Source of the DNA: Desulfotignum sp.
Lineage (GTDB): Bacteria; Desulfobacterota; Desulfobacteria; Desulfobacterales; Desulfobacteraceae
Length of the DNA: 54,193 nt
Assembly (NCBI GenBank): GCA_011389555.1
Contig: JAABUD010000302.1
Location: forward strand, 1-54,193
Reading direction: 5' to 3'
Shown: in pieces, positions 29,648 to 39,044 of the stretch
How positions within the stretch are numbered: the first letter of the stretch is position 1
Layout: each line of letters starts with the position of its first letter
Made by a program: the position numbers and the translations under genes
The notes under the pieces: generated by a model
Databases searched by the model: none
Told to the model about the DNA's origin: nothing
The model's input: the letters and a program-made list of their open reading frames with translations, nothing else

Positions 29648-30796
29648 TTAGGGATGAAGTTCCACCCGTCTGTTGAGGGAACGACCGAATTCCGTGCCGT
29701 TGAGTGCGACCGGTTTGCTGAATCCGAATCCCTTTGTGGTCAGACGGTCACCTGAAACACCTTTGCCTTCAAGGTAGTCAGCCACGGCATTGGCCCGTCT
29801 CAAGGACAGACCCATGTTGTATTCCCGGGTGCCGATATTGCAGGTATGACCCTGGAGTTCCACATCCATGCCCGGGTTCTTTTTCATGATGGTAACCACT
29901 TCATCGAGCAGATGATAGGCTTCGGGTTTGATCACGGCTTTGTCAAAATCAAACAGGACATTTTCCAGAACCCAGCAACCCACTGAATTCACGCGTGCGC
30001 CTGTCGGGGTGCCGGGGCACTGGTCTTGATCATCATAGACACCGTCGCCGTCAGAATCTTTTCTTACCGGTGCGGGTGCGGGCGCAGGGGCGGGTTTGTC
30101 TTTGAGAAACACGTTGGATACAAAATCAGCCATACCGGCACTGGTCAAAAGATCATCCGCCGTGCTGAAAAACCCGCAGGCCCCGATTTGGGCAAGTTCT
30201 TCAAGCAGCTGACGGCCTTCGGGCGCATTGCCTGCCAGAATCGGGTAGATGCACAGGGAGGATCCATATGCGTCTTTCAGCGCCTGGGCCTGACCCAGCA
30301 CATCGGTCATGTCTTTACCGTCACTGATCACGATGACGGCATTGTGAACACCGGCCAGGCCTTCCAGATCGGTTTGAGCCGCTGCCAGGGCATTGTCCAT
30401 GGGGCTGGTCCCGCCCGGTTTGGTCACAAGTCCGAGTCCGTCCGCCATGCCGGCGGTGGCATAGGTATCCATGCCGTAAAATAACCTTGTTTTGTTCCGG
30501 CAGACGGAAGGATCATGGCCAAATGTCCGAAGGCCGGCGGTCTGACCCAGTTCCGGAATGGTCATGTTCAGACGTTCGACAACGGTTTTGGCGGTAGCGA
30601 ACTTGTCGTCATGCCGCATGGAGCTGGAGGCATCCATGATCACCAGAAAATTGTCCACTTTGGATTCCACCTTGTCCAGATCGAACTGGGCCGGGGTGAA
30701 TGCACCGAAATTTACAGGTTCCTTGGCGGCACATCCGAACAGAAACAAGAAGGCCAGCATGGTTAAAAGAAGTTGAATTCCCCGTTTTGTTTTCAT
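29648..30796 (-). CDS. OmpA-family lipoprotein with VWA domain
   Basis: A 382-residue outer-membrane-type lipoprotein. The signal peptide ends in the lipobox 'FLFGC' with Cys22. A VWA domain (about residues 45-225) has an intact MIDAS 'DASSSM' and later 'ISDGKD'. A Pro/Ala hinge ('APAPAPAPV') leads to a thrombospondin type-3-like calcium repeat 'DSDGDGVYDDQDQCPGTP'. The C-terminal OmpA domain ('VLFDFDKAVIKPEAYHLL' to 'NRRVEL') binds peptidoglycan. It probably tethers the outer membrane to the wall and displays the VWA domain. AAGGAG precedes the ATG. A promoter at 30850-30878 and the terminator at 29541 make it a single-gene unit. Confidence 0.93.
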   Translation of the reverse strand: MKTKRGIQLLLTMLAFLFLFGCAAKEPVNFGAFTPAQFDLDKVESKVDNFLVIMDASSSMRHDDKFATAKTVVERLNMTIPELGQTAGLRTFGHDPSVCRNKTRLFYGMDTYATAGMADGLGLVTKPGGTSPMDNALAAAQTDLEGLAGVHNAVIVISDGKDMTDVLGQAQALKDAYGSSLCIYPILAGNAPEGRQLLEELAQIGACGFFSTADDLLTSAGMADFVSNVFLKDKPAPAPAPAPVRKDSDGDGVYDDQDQCPGTPTGARVNSVGCWVLENVLFDFDKAVIKPEAYHLLDEVVTIMKKNPGMDVELQGHTCNIGTREYNMGLSLRRANAVADYLEGKGVSGDRLTTKGFGFSKPVALNGTEFGRSLNRRVELHP

Positions 30797-30849
30797 TTTT
30801 TTCTCCTTACATGATTGCAGGTTTTGATAAAGACATCATCCACTCTTTT

Positions 30850-30878
30850 TAGATATATACTCGAATACATGGTGTAAA
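30850..30878 (-). promoter_or_regulatory. Candidate promoter for the VWA-OmpA lipoprotein gene
   Basis: On the minus strand, TTTACA (30878-30873), 17 nt, and TATCTA (30855-30850). It lies about 55 bp before the start codon. The -35 box matches five of six positions. Confidence 0.4.
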
Positions 30879-30979
30879 ACCAGTTCGTTTCCAAGTTAAA
30901 ATCATACAAAAAATCCTGGATGAAATCAACTGAAATATAAATGTGTTTTTTTCAAGGCGTTTTCACTGCCAACTTATCC

Positions 30980-31008
30980 TTGCAATTTCAGGCGAACAAT
31001 ACTATGTA
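30980..31008 (+). promoter_or_regulatory. Candidate promoter for uppP
   Basis: TTGCAA at 30980-30985, a 17-nt spacer and TATGTA at 31003-31008, about 70 bp before the uppP start. Both boxes are moderate matches. Confidence 0.4.
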
Positions 31009-31077
31009 GAGCGTTGATTTTTCAACGGCTGTTCGAATCGGTGGCCGGTGTCTGCAATTCAGGAAATGGTTGATCAT

Positions 31078-31899
31078 ATGGAAATATATCAGGCAGTCAT
31101 ACTGGGTGTTTTACAGGGGTTGACGGAGTTTCTACCGGTGAGCAGTTCCGGTCACCTGGTGCTGGGGCAGCTTTTTTTCGGTATCACGGAATCGTCTCTG
31201 GCATTCAATATCAGTGTACATATGGGAACGCTGGGGGCCGTGGTGCTGGTGTATTTTGCCGATATCCGGGGCATGGTGGTGTCCGTGCTGTCCAGTATGG
31301 GGAAAATGATCAAACGGCAGCCGGTTGCGATAAAATCGGATGCCCATCTGAAACTGGCCCTGTTCATTGCGGCCGGTTCGGTTCCCACCGCCCTTATCGG
31401 CATGGGGTTGAAAAAATTTGAAGCGATTTTGTTTACATCCGGACTTCTGGTGGGGGCCATGCTGATCGTGACCGGAACCATCCTGTGGATATCCCGGGGG
31501 TTTTATCGATCCGAAAAGACCGGCGCTTTTCTGGACGTCAAAAGATCCCTGATTATCGGCGTCAGTCAGGGCCTGGCCGTGATTCCGGGGATTTCCAGGG
31601 CCGGCACCACCATTGCCTGCGGCATGTTCTGCGGACTCGACCGGCAGACGGCTGCCAAATTTTCCTTTTTGCTGTCCATTCCGGCCATTTTAGGGGCTCA
31701 GCTCATCAGTATTCTGGAATCGTTAAAGCAGGGGATTCAGTTTGACGCCGCAATGGTTTATGGTACACTGGTGGCGTTTGTCAGCGGGCTGATGGCACTG
31801 AAACTGCTGATAAAACTGGTGCATGCGGGAAAATTTCATCTGTTCGCCCCCTACTGCTGGGCGTTGGGTGTTCTGGTGCTGGTGTTAACCATCGTCTAA
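31078..31899 (+). CDS. uppP: Undecaprenyl-diphosphate phosphatase UppP (BacA)
   Basis: A 273-residue polytopic membrane enzyme that recycles undecaprenyl pyrophosphate for cell-wall synthesis. Key motifs are 'LQGLTEFLPVSSSGHL' near the N-terminus and 'IPGISRAGTTIACGM' in the second half, both needed for catalysis. I chose the ATG at 31078 because family proteins begin just before this motif. An ATG at 31066 and a GTG at 31048 are in frame. The phosphomannomutase gene follows 23 bp later, in keeping with envelope-sugar synthesis. Confidence 0.94.
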   Translation: MEIYQAVILGVLQGLTEFLPVSSSGHLVLGQLFFGITESSLAFNISVHMGTLGAVVLVYFADIRGMVVSVLSSMGKMIKRQPVAIKSDAHLKLALFIAAGSVPTALIGMGLKKFEAILFTSGLLVGAMLIVTGTILWISRGFYRSEKTGAFLDVKRSLIIGVSQGLAVIPGISRAGTTIACGMFCGLDRQTAAKFSFLLSIPAILGAQLISILESLKQGIQFDAAMVYGTLVAFVSGLMALKLLIKLVHAGKFHLFAPYCWALGVLVLVLTIV

Positions 31900-31922
31900 G
31901 ATTGATTTTTAGGAGGAGATAC

Positions 31923-33278
31923 ATGGAATCGGGTATTTTCAGAGAATATGATATCCGGGGTGTGGCCGGGGTTGATATTCAGGAAGAAGACGTGAAAAAT
32001 ATCGGCAAAGCCTTTGGAACGCTGATCAACCAAAAGGGTGGACAAAAAGTTTCGGTGGGCCGGGACTGCCGCCTGACATCGGACAGATATGCGGATCTGT
32101 TCATACAGGGGGTGTTGTCCACCGGATGTGATGTGGTGGACATCGGCATGTGCCCGACACCGGTGCTGTATTTTTCCATTCATCACCTGGATCTCGGAGG
32201 CGGTGCCATGATCACGGCCAGCCATAATCCACCGGAATACAATGGATTCAAACTCATGAACGGCCATGATTCCATCCACAGCCAGGGATTGCAGGAGATC
32301 CGGAAGGTCATTGAACGCAGCGCCTATATCACCGGTTCCGGCCGCTTCACCCGGGAGGATGTCCTGACCCCGTATCAAAAATATATCACAGACCACATCA
32401 CCATCCCCGCCGCCCTTCGTCTGGGCATCGATGCCGGAAACGGCACCGGGGGAATCACGGCATTGCCGGTGTTAAAGGAACTGGGGTGCGAAGTGTATGA
32501 TCTTTTCTGCGATCCGGACGGACGTTTTCCCAACCATGAGGCAGACCCCACCCAGAAAAAAAATTTAGGCGAGCTCATCGCCCTGGTAAAGGAAAAGAAA
32601 CTGGATCTGGGAGTGGGATATGACGGGGATGCAGACCGCATCGGCGTGGTGGATAAAAACGGAACTGTGATTTACGGGGATCAGCTCATGGTGATCTATG
32701 CCAGGGAGATTCTTTCCCGCAAACCCGGCGCCACCTTCATTTCCGAAGTCAAGTGCTCCATGGTCATGTATGACGATATCCGCCATCACGGGGGCAACGC
32801 CATCATGTGGCGCACCGGTCACTCCCTGATCAAGAAGAAGATGAAAGAGGAAAATGCCGAGCTGGCCGGGGAGATGAGCGGGCACATGTTTTTTAAAGAC
32901 CGGTTTTTCGGGTTTGACGACGCGCTCTACGCCACCTGCCGGCTTCTGGAGATTATGGCCGCCACGGGCAAGGGCGTGGATGAACTGATCCAGGACCTGC
33001 CTCAAACCTTTACCACTCCTGAAATCCGGGTGGAATGCCCGGATGAGATCAAGTTCGATGTGGTGGCACAAATCGTGGCCCATTACAAGGCAAAACAGGA
33101 GGTGATCGATATTGACGGCATGCGGGCCCTGTATCCCGACGGCTGGGGGCTGGTGCGGGCTTCCAATACCCAGCCGGCGTTGGTGCTGCGGTTCGAGGCA
33201 CTGACTTCTCCGCGCCTGGACGAGATCCGCCAGGACATTGAAACCACCTTGAAACAGATTATTTCCCGGACAAAATAA
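31923..33278 (+). CDS. Phosphomannomutase/phosphoglucomutase
   Basis: A 451-residue alpha-D-phosphohexomutase. It begins MESGIFREYDIRG. The active-site serine is in 'ITASHNPPEYNGFK', the metal-binding loop is 'GYDGDADRIG', the sugar-binding loop is 'GEMSGHMFF' and the phosphate-binding site is 'RASNTQPALVLR'. It interconverts mannose or glucose 1- and 6-phosphates for nucleotide-sugar synthesis. The ATG has a near-perfect AGGAGG site, which rules out the longer reading from 31902. It is downstream of uppP. Confidence 0.93.
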   Translation: MESGIFREYDIRGVAGVDIQEEDVKNIGKAFGTLINQKGGQKVSVGRDCRLTSDRYADLFIQGVLSTGCDVVDIGMCPTPVLYFSIHHLDLGGGAMITASHNPPEYNGFKLMNGHDSIHSQGLQEIRKVIERSAYITGSGRFTREDVLTPYQKYITDHITIPAALRLGIDAGNGTGGITALPVLKELGCEVYDLFCDPDGRFPNHEADPTQKKNLGELIALVKEKKLDLGVGYDGDADRIGVVDKNGTVIYGDQLMVIYAREILSRKPGATFISEVKCSMVMYDDIRHHGGNAIMWRTGHSLIKKKMKEENAELAGEMSGHMFFKDRFFGFDDALYATCRLLEIMAATGKGVDELIQDLPQTFTTPEIRVECPDEIKFDVVAQIVAHYKAKQEVIDIDGMRALYPDGWGLVRASNTQPALVLRFEALTSPRLDEIRQDIETTLKQIISRTK

Positions 33279-33291
33279 AAGCGTACTTTTT

Positions 33292-35151
33292 ATGCAATTA
33301 TCTTCACAGCAGCAGCAGGCGGTGACCCATACCGGGTCCCCGGCCCTTATTGTGGCCGGGGCCGGTTCCGGCAAGACCCGGACCCTGACCGCCAAATTTT
33401 CCCATCTCATCGAACAGGGGTACGATCCCCGGCGGATCCTGGCCATCACCTTTACCAACAAGGCGGCAGAAGAGATGAAATCCCGGCTCATGACCATGAC
33501 CGGCCGGTCTCCGCAACAGTTCCAGTGGGTGAGAACCTTTCATTCCGCCTGCCTGATGATGCTCAAGCAGCACTGCACCCGCCTGGGGTACGTGCCGCCG
33601 GTTCAGGTGCTTTCCGTGTACCAGCAGGGCAAGCTGGTCAAGGAACTGTGTGTGGCCAACAACATTGACAAGAAATACGCCCCCCGGATATTGTCGTTTC
33701 TGTCCCGGGCCAAAAATTCCGGCAATCCTTTCCAGTTTTTTGACAGAAAACCGGTGTTTTTCAATATCCGCACCGCAGATATTTTCGATCAGTACGAGGA
33801 ACGTCTCAAACAGATGAACGGGGTGGATTTCGACAATATTCTGCTGAAAACAAGGGATTTGCTGCAAGCGCACGAAGATGTCCGAAAAGACTATCAGTCC
33901 TGGTTTTCTTATATCCTGGTGGATGAATACCAGGATACCAACAACCTGCAGGAGGACCTGACCTCGCTGCTGCTGGGAGCCCACCGCAACCTGTTCTGCG
34001 TGGGGGATGACTGGCAGGCGGTGTATGGATTCCGGGGGTCCAATGTCAACCATTTTCTGCGGTTTTCCAAAAAATACAGGGATGCGAAAATTTTCCGGCT
34101 GGAAGAGAACTTCCGGTCCGCCAATGAGATCGTGCAGGTGGCCAATGACCTGATCGACTACAATCCGGACAAGATGGACAAACACTGCTTTTCCCATAAA
34201 AAAGGCGGGGTGGTGGAAATTTACGATTTTCTGTCCGATGCCCATGAAGCCGAGTGGGTGGCCCGACGCGTCAAAGCCATGAACCGCCAGGGGCAGGGCA
34301 TCGCCTATGACCGCATGGCTGTGGTGTACCGGACCAAGTTCTGCTCTCTGCCTTTTGAAAAGATATTCCGGGCGTTCAGGGTTCCCTACCGGCTCTTGGG
34401 GGCCCAGGGATTTTTCGAGCGCATGGAAATCCTGGACATCAATTCCTATCTGAGTGCCGCGTTTTTTCCCAATGACGATCTGTCCTTTGAACGGGTGGTC
34501 AACACCCCGAAACGGGGGATCGGGCCGGCCATGGTGAAAAAAATGGCAGCCATGCGAAACACCGGCACCAGTCTCCAGGATGCGGCACGGATCATGGTCA
34601 AAGAACGGGTCCTGACCCCGAAGATCCATGAAAACCTGTCCCGGGTCCTGGAGATCCTGGACACCATTCGGGATATGGCGCCGGCCAGGGCCATGGAGGA
34701 AGTGATCGAGCACACCGGTTATTATGATTATCTGGAAAAAAAGACCAAAACCAAAGCGGAATGGATCTCCAAAAAAGAGAATATCGAGCAGCTGATCCAT
34801 ACGGCCCGAGCCAAGGCCGATATGCTGGCCTACCTGGAAGAGGCGGCCCTGATCCGGGAGGATAAGGAAGAGGAAGACACCGACTCCGACGGCGTGGCCC
34901 TGCTCACCATCCATTCCGCCAAAGGCCTGGAATTTGATACCGTGTTTGTGGTGGGATGTGAGGAACGCCTGTTTCCCCACTGGCGGTCCATCGATGACGG
35001 GGACGCGGCCCTGGCTGAAGAGCGCCGCCTGATGTATGTGGCCATGACCCGGGCGGAACGGTTTTTGTATCTCACCCATGTCAATTATCGAAAAGGAGAA
35101 TTTGCCCTGCCCAGCCGGTTCATCGATCAGATCAGAGAGTGTCTGGATTAG
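33292..35151 (+). CDS. ATP-dependent UvrD/Rep/PcrA-type DNA helicase
   Basis: A 619-residue SF1A helicase. It has Q-motif 'LSSQQQQAV', Walker A AGAGSGKT at residues 22-29, motif Ia 'AITFTNKAAEEMKSRL', DEYQD of motif II near 211, motif III 'VGDDWQAVYGFRGS', motif V 'LLTIHSAKGLEFDTVFV' and motif VI 'YVAMTRAERFLYL'. It is about 100 residues shorter than classic UvrD and lacks the long C-terminal extension. A repair or replication-restart role is likely. It follows the phosphomannomutase by 13 bp. Confidence 0.92.
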   Translation: MQLSSQQQQAVTHTGSPALIVAGAGSGKTRTLTAKFSHLIEQGYDPRRILAITFTNKAAEEMKSRLMTMTGRSPQQFQWVRTFHSACLMMLKQHCTRLGYVPPVQVLSVYQQGKLVKELCVANNIDKKYAPRILSFLSRAKNSGNPFQFFDRKPVFFNIRTADIFDQYEERLKQMNGVDFDNILLKTRDLLQAHEDVRKDYQSWFSYILVDEYQDTNNLQEDLTSLLLGAHRNLFCVGDDWQAVYGFRGSNVNHFLRFSKKYRDAKIFRLEENFRSANEIVQVANDLIDYNPDKMDKHCFSHKKGGVVEIYDFLSDAHEAEWVARRVKAMNRQGQGIAYDRMAVVYRTKFCSLPFEKIFRAFRVPYRLLGAQGFFERMEILDINSYLSAAFFPNDDLSFERVVNTPKRGIGPAMVKKMAAMRNTGTSLQDAARIMVKERVLTPKIHENLSRVLEILDTIRDMAPARAMEEVIEHTGYYDYLEKKTKTKAEWISKKENIEQLIHTARAKADMLAYLEEAALIREDKEEEDTDSDGVALLTIHSAKGLEFDTVFVVGCEERLFPHWRSIDDGDAALAEERRLMYVAMTRAERFLYLTHVNYRKGEFALPSRFIDQIRECLD

Positions 35152-35162
35152 GGTCTGTGTGA

Positions 35163-36434
35163 ATGAATCTTTTCGAAACCATCCGTGCACCCATGGCACG
35201 GCTGTCGGTGACGATTTTCCGTAAAGGCAGTCAGGCCATTCCCTCAGATCATAAAGGTGTTTTCGCCACCTTGTTTTTCATCATCTTTTCCACCATCACC
35301 GGGGTGGGGATCGTGGTGCCGCTGCTGCCCATCTATGCCTATGATCTGGGTGCCACCGGCGTTTATGTGGCCATGATATTCGGATCTTTTTCCATCTCCA
35401 GGGTGTTTCTGCTTCCCTATTTCGGGCGGATGTCCGATCTAAAAGGAAGAAAACCCTTTATTCTGGCCGGATTGATTTCCTATACCCTGATTTCTTTTGC
35501 ATTCATCTTTTCCGATACTGTGGAGGGATTGATTGTCATCCGGTTTATCCAGGGGGCGGGGTCTGCCATGATCATGCCGGTGGTGCAGGCCTATGTGGGG
35601 GAGATCACGCCAAAAGGGTCGGAAGGCTATTCCATGGGACTGTTCAACCTGTCCATGTTTCTGAGCCTGAGCCTGGGCCCTTTTATGGGCGGGGTGATCA
35701 ATGATATCTGGAACATGAATGCCGCGTTCGTGTGCATGGGGCTGCTGTCGTTTGTCGGTGTGCTGCTGTGTGTGGTTCTGCTGCCGCCTTTGTCCGAGGA
35801 ACGGCTCCGGTCCGGACACCAGCCTCTCCAGGTTCCCTGGGCACTGGTCATCCGGGATCGGGAGCTGTTTGGCCTGTTTTCGTTCAGATTTGCCTACACC
35901 GCCTGCATCGGTGCCATATGGAGTTTTCTGCCTCTGTTCGCAGCCCGGGTGTTCGGTCATTCCGGTGCCGGCATCGGACTGCTGGTGACGCTGGGTGTCT
36001 TCATATCCGGGGTGCTGCAGCTGCCCATGGGGTATGCGGCGGACCGCATCAGCCGGCCTGCCATGACGGTTTTCGGCGGGATCGTGGTTACCTTCAGCAT
36101 GGTGTGGATTTATTTTGCCACCTCGTTTTTCGATCTTCTGGCGGCCGTGTCCCTGTTCGGGGTGGGCGGCGGGATTGCCATGCCGGCCATCACGGCGCTG
36201 GCCGTGGTCAAGGGGGAGCAGAAAAAAGCCATGGGCTCGGTCATGGCGATTCTGACGGTGGCCCACAGCTTAGGTATGCTCACCGGATCCTTGGCCGCCG
36301 GTCTGGCCATGGATTTTTTCAGTCTCAGGCTGGCGTTTCCTGTGGCCGGTCTGGTCATGGCACTGGGAACCCTGGTGTTTGTCCTGGTGCATTTTTCCGG
36401 AGTAATACGGCGGTCTCAGAAAGAACAGAGATAA
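35163..36434 (+). CDS. Major facilitator superfamily transporter
   Basis: A 423-residue MFS protein with about 12 predicted TM segments. A cytoplasmic N-terminal stretch of about 35 residues precedes the first, 'VFATLFFIIFSTITGVGIVVPLL'. The MFS loop motif 'YFGRMSDLKGRKPFIL' lies between TM2 and TM3, and 'MGYAADRISRPAM' is its echo in the second half. The overall pattern is that of drug:H+ antiporter-like exporters (TetA/MdtG type). The substrate cannot be inferred. It begins 11 bp after the helicase. Confidence 0.9.
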   Translation: MNLFETIRAPMARLSVTIFRKGSQAIPSDHKGVFATLFFIIFSTITGVGIVVPLLPIYAYDLGATGVYVAMIFGSFSISRVFLLPYFGRMSDLKGRKPFILAGLISYTLISFAFIFSDTVEGLIVIRFIQGAGSAMIMPVVQAYVGEITPKGSEGYSMGLFNLSMFLSLSLGPFMGGVINDIWNMNAAFVCMGLLSFVGVLLCVVLLPPLSEERLRSGHQPLQVPWALVIRDRELFGLFSFRFAYTACIGAIWSFLPLFAARVFGHSGAGIGLLVTLGVFISGVLQLPMGYAADRISRPAMTVFGGIVVTFSMVWIYFATSFFDLLAAVSLFGVGGGIAMPAITALAVVKGEQKKAMGSVMAILTVAHSLGMLTGSLAAGLAMDFFSLRLAFPVAGLVMALGTLVFVLVHFSGVIRRSQKEQR

Positions 36435-36537
36435 TATTTCGCTGCCCATGGTTTGAAAATTTCAGAAATGTGATACAATTACAGGTTCATTCTGTAGAAC
36501 AAAACAAAATTTGTGTGTGAAAAAAAAGGGGTATCCA

Positions 36538-37008
36538 ATGAAAAAATTATCTGTTATCACCTGTTCGGCGGTATTGACAGCTCTTATCGCCCTGATGGCA
36601 GGCGGATGTGCATCCAGCCGGTCCGGCGAGGTGTATTCCAGGGATCATGCCCGTCAGGCCCAGACCGTGATGCTGGGGACCGTGGAGTCGGTCAAGCATG
36701 TCACCATCGAAGGCACCAAAACCCCGGTGGGAACCGCTGCCGGCGGGGTTGCCGGCGGGGTGCTGGGCAGTACGGTGGGCGGCGGGTCCGGTCGGACCGT
36801 GGCCACGGTGGTGGGGGCCCTGGCCGGAGCGGCTGCAGGTACGGCCATGGAAGAAGGCATGACCCGGAAGCCCGGGTTGGAGATCGTGGTAACCAAAGAC
36901 ACCGGCACCACCATTGTGGTGGTCCAGGAAGCGGATGTGGAACTGATACCCGGAGACCGGGTCCGGATCATCACCGCGGCAGACGGCACCACCCGGGTGT
37001 CCAAATAA
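36538..37008 (+). CDS. Glycine-zipper outer-membrane lipoprotein (SlyB/Pcp-like)
   Basis: A 156-residue lipoprotein. The signal peptide ends in 'LMAGGC' with Cys24. A glycine zipper of about 40 residues (about residues 65-110, including 'GTAAGGVAGGVLGSTVGGG') matches the 17 kDa antigen/SlyB family. The C-terminal part reads as a small beta-rich domain ('GLEIVVTKDTGTTIVVVQ', 'LIPGDRVRII'). I use the ATG at 36538, preceded by AGGGG. Upstream in-frame starts give a non-secretory N-terminus. It probably supports outer-membrane integrity. typA follows 25 bp later. Confidence 0.88.
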   Translation: MKKLSVITCSAVLTALIALMAGGCASSRSGEVYSRDHARQAQTVMLGTVESVKHVTIEGTKTPVGTAAGGVAGGVLGSTVGGGSGRTVATVVGALAGAAAGTAMEEGMTRKPGLEIVVTKDTGTTIVVVQEADVELIPGDRVRIITAADGTTRVSK

Positions 37009-37033
37009 TTGACATAAAAAAAAAGAGCCAGTA

Positions 37034-38881
37034 ATGAAAAAACAGACCCAGACCAATGACCGGCTGCGCAATATCGCCATCATCGCCCATGTGGACCATG
37101 GCAAAACCACCCTGGTGGATGCCATGTTCCGACAGAGCGGGATCTTCAGGGAAGGCCAGGAGGTGGATGAACGCCTCATGGACAGTATGGACCTGGAGCG
37201 GGAGCGGGGCATCACCATTGCCGCCAAAAACTGTTCCGTGAAGTGGAAGGATGTGAAAATCAATATCATAGACACCCCGGGGCATGCGGATTTCGGCGGG
37301 GAAGTGGAGCGGGCGTTGTCCATGGCGGACAGTGCCATTCTTCTGGTGGATGCATCCGAAGGCCCGTTGCCCCAGACCCGGTTCGTGTTGAAAAAAACCT
37401 TTGAGGCGAATCTGCCGGTCATGGTGATCATCAACAAGATCGACCGCAAAGATGCCCGGCCCGATGAAGTGCTGGACATGGTGTATGATCTGTTCATCGA
37501 TCTGGAGGCCACCGAGGAACAGCTGGACTTCACCTATTTTTATGCCATCGGCCGGGACGGGATCGTCAAACGGGAACTGGATGCGGAGGTGACCCATCTG
37601 CATGACCTGTTCGATACCATTGTCAAGCAGATGCCCCCGCCGTCCTATGATCCGGAAGCCCCGTTTCAGATGCTGGTGTCGGATCTCGGGTATTCCGACT
37701 ATCTGGGACGTCTGGCCATCGGCAAGGTGTTCAACGGATCGGCCGCGTCCAATGAATCGTTGGTGTGCCTGGGGGAAAATGACCACCAGATCCTGTTGAA
37801 AGTGACCAAACTTCAGTCCTATAAAGGCATGACCCTGGTGCCGGTGGACCGGGCCGATCCCGGGGATATCGTGGTGCTGTCCGGTATCGAGGATGTCAGG
37901 ATCGGAGACACCATCTGTACCCGCCAGGCCCCTTGTGCCCTGACCAGGATCACAGTGGACGAGCCCACGGTGTTCATGCAGTTTGCCATCACCAATTCGC
38001 CGTTTGCCGGCCGGGAAGGCAAATATGTCCAGTCCAGAAAAATCCGGGAGCGTCTGATCAAAGAAACCCTGAAAAACGTGGCCATCGAGGTGGAAGACAG
38101 TACCACGGACGAGAGTTTTGTGGTCAAGGGCCGCGGCGAGCTGCAGCTGGCCATACTCATCGAAACCATGCGCCGGGAGGGGTTTGAACTGTGTGTGAGC
38201 CGGCCCAGGGTGATTTATAAGCAGGGTCAGGGGGAGACACTGGAACCGATTGAACAACTGTTTGTGGACTGTGAAGAGGATTTCATGGGAGTGGTGACAG
38301 AAAAACTGTCCATCCGCAAAGGCAAAATGACCAACCTGGTGAACAACGGCAAAGGAAGGGTCCGCATCGAGTTTTCCATCCCGTCCCGTTCCCTGATCGG
38401 TTACCGGGATGAGTTTCTCACCGACACAAGAGGTACCGGGATCATGAACTCCTATCTGGCCGGATACGAACCGTTCCGGGGGGAATTCCCCGTGCGGTTC
38501 AACGGGTCCCTGGTCTCGGACCGGCAGGGCACGGCCGTGCCCTATGCCCTGTTCAACCTGGAACCCCGGGGCCAGCTGTTCATTGCACCCGGCACCCCGG
38601 TGTATGAAGGCATGGTCATCGGGGAACACAACCGGGCCACGGATATCGATGTCAATCCCTGCAAAGAGAAAAAACTCACCAACATGCGGGCATCGGGCAA
38701 GGATGAAAACGTGGTGTGTACGCCGGTGCGGGAGATGACCCTGGAAAAGGCCATACATTTTATCACGGATGATGAAATGGTGGAGGTGACCCCGGTGTCC
38801 ATCCGGTTGCGCAAAACGGTTTTGCATTCCCAGAAGCGGCATCTCATTGCCGGAAAACTCAAGAAAAAGGACAGGAAATAG
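37034..38881 (+). CDS. typA: Translational GTPase TypA/BipA
   Basis: A 615-residue ribosome-binding GTPase of the EF-G family. G1 is 'AHVDHGKTTL', the switch region has 'RERGITIAAKNCS', G3 'DTPGHADFGGEVER' and G4 'NKIDRKDA'. The BipA-specific C-terminal domain contains 'GRVRIEFSIPSRSLIGYRDEFLTDTRGTG' and 'NPCKEKKLTNMRASG'. It is involved in ribosome assembly and stress adaptation. It is the last gene of the plus-strand block from uppP. Confidence 0.96.
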   Translation: MKKQTQTNDRLRNIAIIAHVDHGKTTLVDAMFRQSGIFREGQEVDERLMDSMDLERERGITIAAKNCSVKWKDVKINIIDTPGHADFGGEVERALSMADSAILLVDASEGPLPQTRFVLKKTFEANLPVMVIINKIDRKDARPDEVLDMVYDLFIDLEATEEQLDFTYFYAIGRDGIVKRELDAEVTHLHDLFDTIVKQMPPPSYDPEAPFQMLVSDLGYSDYLGRLAIGKVFNGSAASNESLVCLGENDHQILLKVTKLQSYKGMTLVPVDRADPGDIVVLSGIEDVRIGDTICTRQAPCALTRITVDEPTVFMQFAITNSPFAGREGKYVQSRKIRERLIKETLKNVAIEVEDSTTDESFVVKGRGELQLAILIETMRREGFELCVSRPRVIYKQGQGETLEPIEQLFVDCEEDFMGVVTEKLSIRKGKMTNLVNNGKGRVRIEFSIPSRSLIGYRDEFLTDTRGTGIMNSYLAGYEPFRGEFPVRFNGSLVSDRQGTAVPYALFNLEPRGQLFIAPGTPVYEGMVIGEHNRATDIDVNPCKEKKLTNMRASGKDENVVCTPVREMTLEKAIHFITDDEMVEVTPVSIRLRKTVLHSQKRHLIAGKLKKKDRK

Positions 38882-38890
38882 AAACGCCCC

Positions 38891-38965
38891 GCCCCCTGTG
38901 GGAGCCTTGCGCCCGGCCCGAGATTTTTGAATCTGACGGTCCGGTCACAAGGCCCCACAGGGGGC
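38891..38965. terminator. 75-nt hairpin between typA and the aminotransferase
   Basis: GCCCCCTGTGGG-A-GCCTTG (38891-38909) pairs with CAAGGCCCCACAGGGGGC (38948-38965), 18 bp with one bulged A. The inside folds further (CCGG/CCGG, CCG/CGG, AGATT/AATCT). It lies 10 bp past the typA stop between converging genes. There is no U-run on either side, so it may work as a Rho-associated or bidirectional 3'-end structure. Confidence 0.6.
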
Positions 38966-38995
38966 TCGATCCATATCATTGGCGTTCATTCTGTC

Positions 38996-39044
38996 TGCGA
39001 TGGTCTGTGGGGGACTGTTTGGGTCGGAAAACAAACAGATCGCA
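38996..39044 (-). terminator. Stem-loop directly after the aminotransferase stop codon
   Basis: On the minus strand TGCGAT-CTGTTTG (39044-39032) pairs with CAAACAG (39021-39015) and ATCGCA (39001-38996), a 13-bp composite stem interrupted on one arm by about 13 nt. It begins at the base next to the stop codon. No U-run follows. Confidence 0.4.

Noticed and set aside
33304-35199. Minus-strand open frame of 631 codons opposite the helicase
   Set aside because: The plus strand carries all SF1 helicase motifs in order. The antisense product is His/Pro/Gly-rich without recognisable domains.
36971-38842. Minus-strand open frame of 623 codons opposite typA
   Set aside because: TypA is unmistakable on the plus strand. 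The antisense frame is compositionally odd and runs into the glycine-zipper gene.
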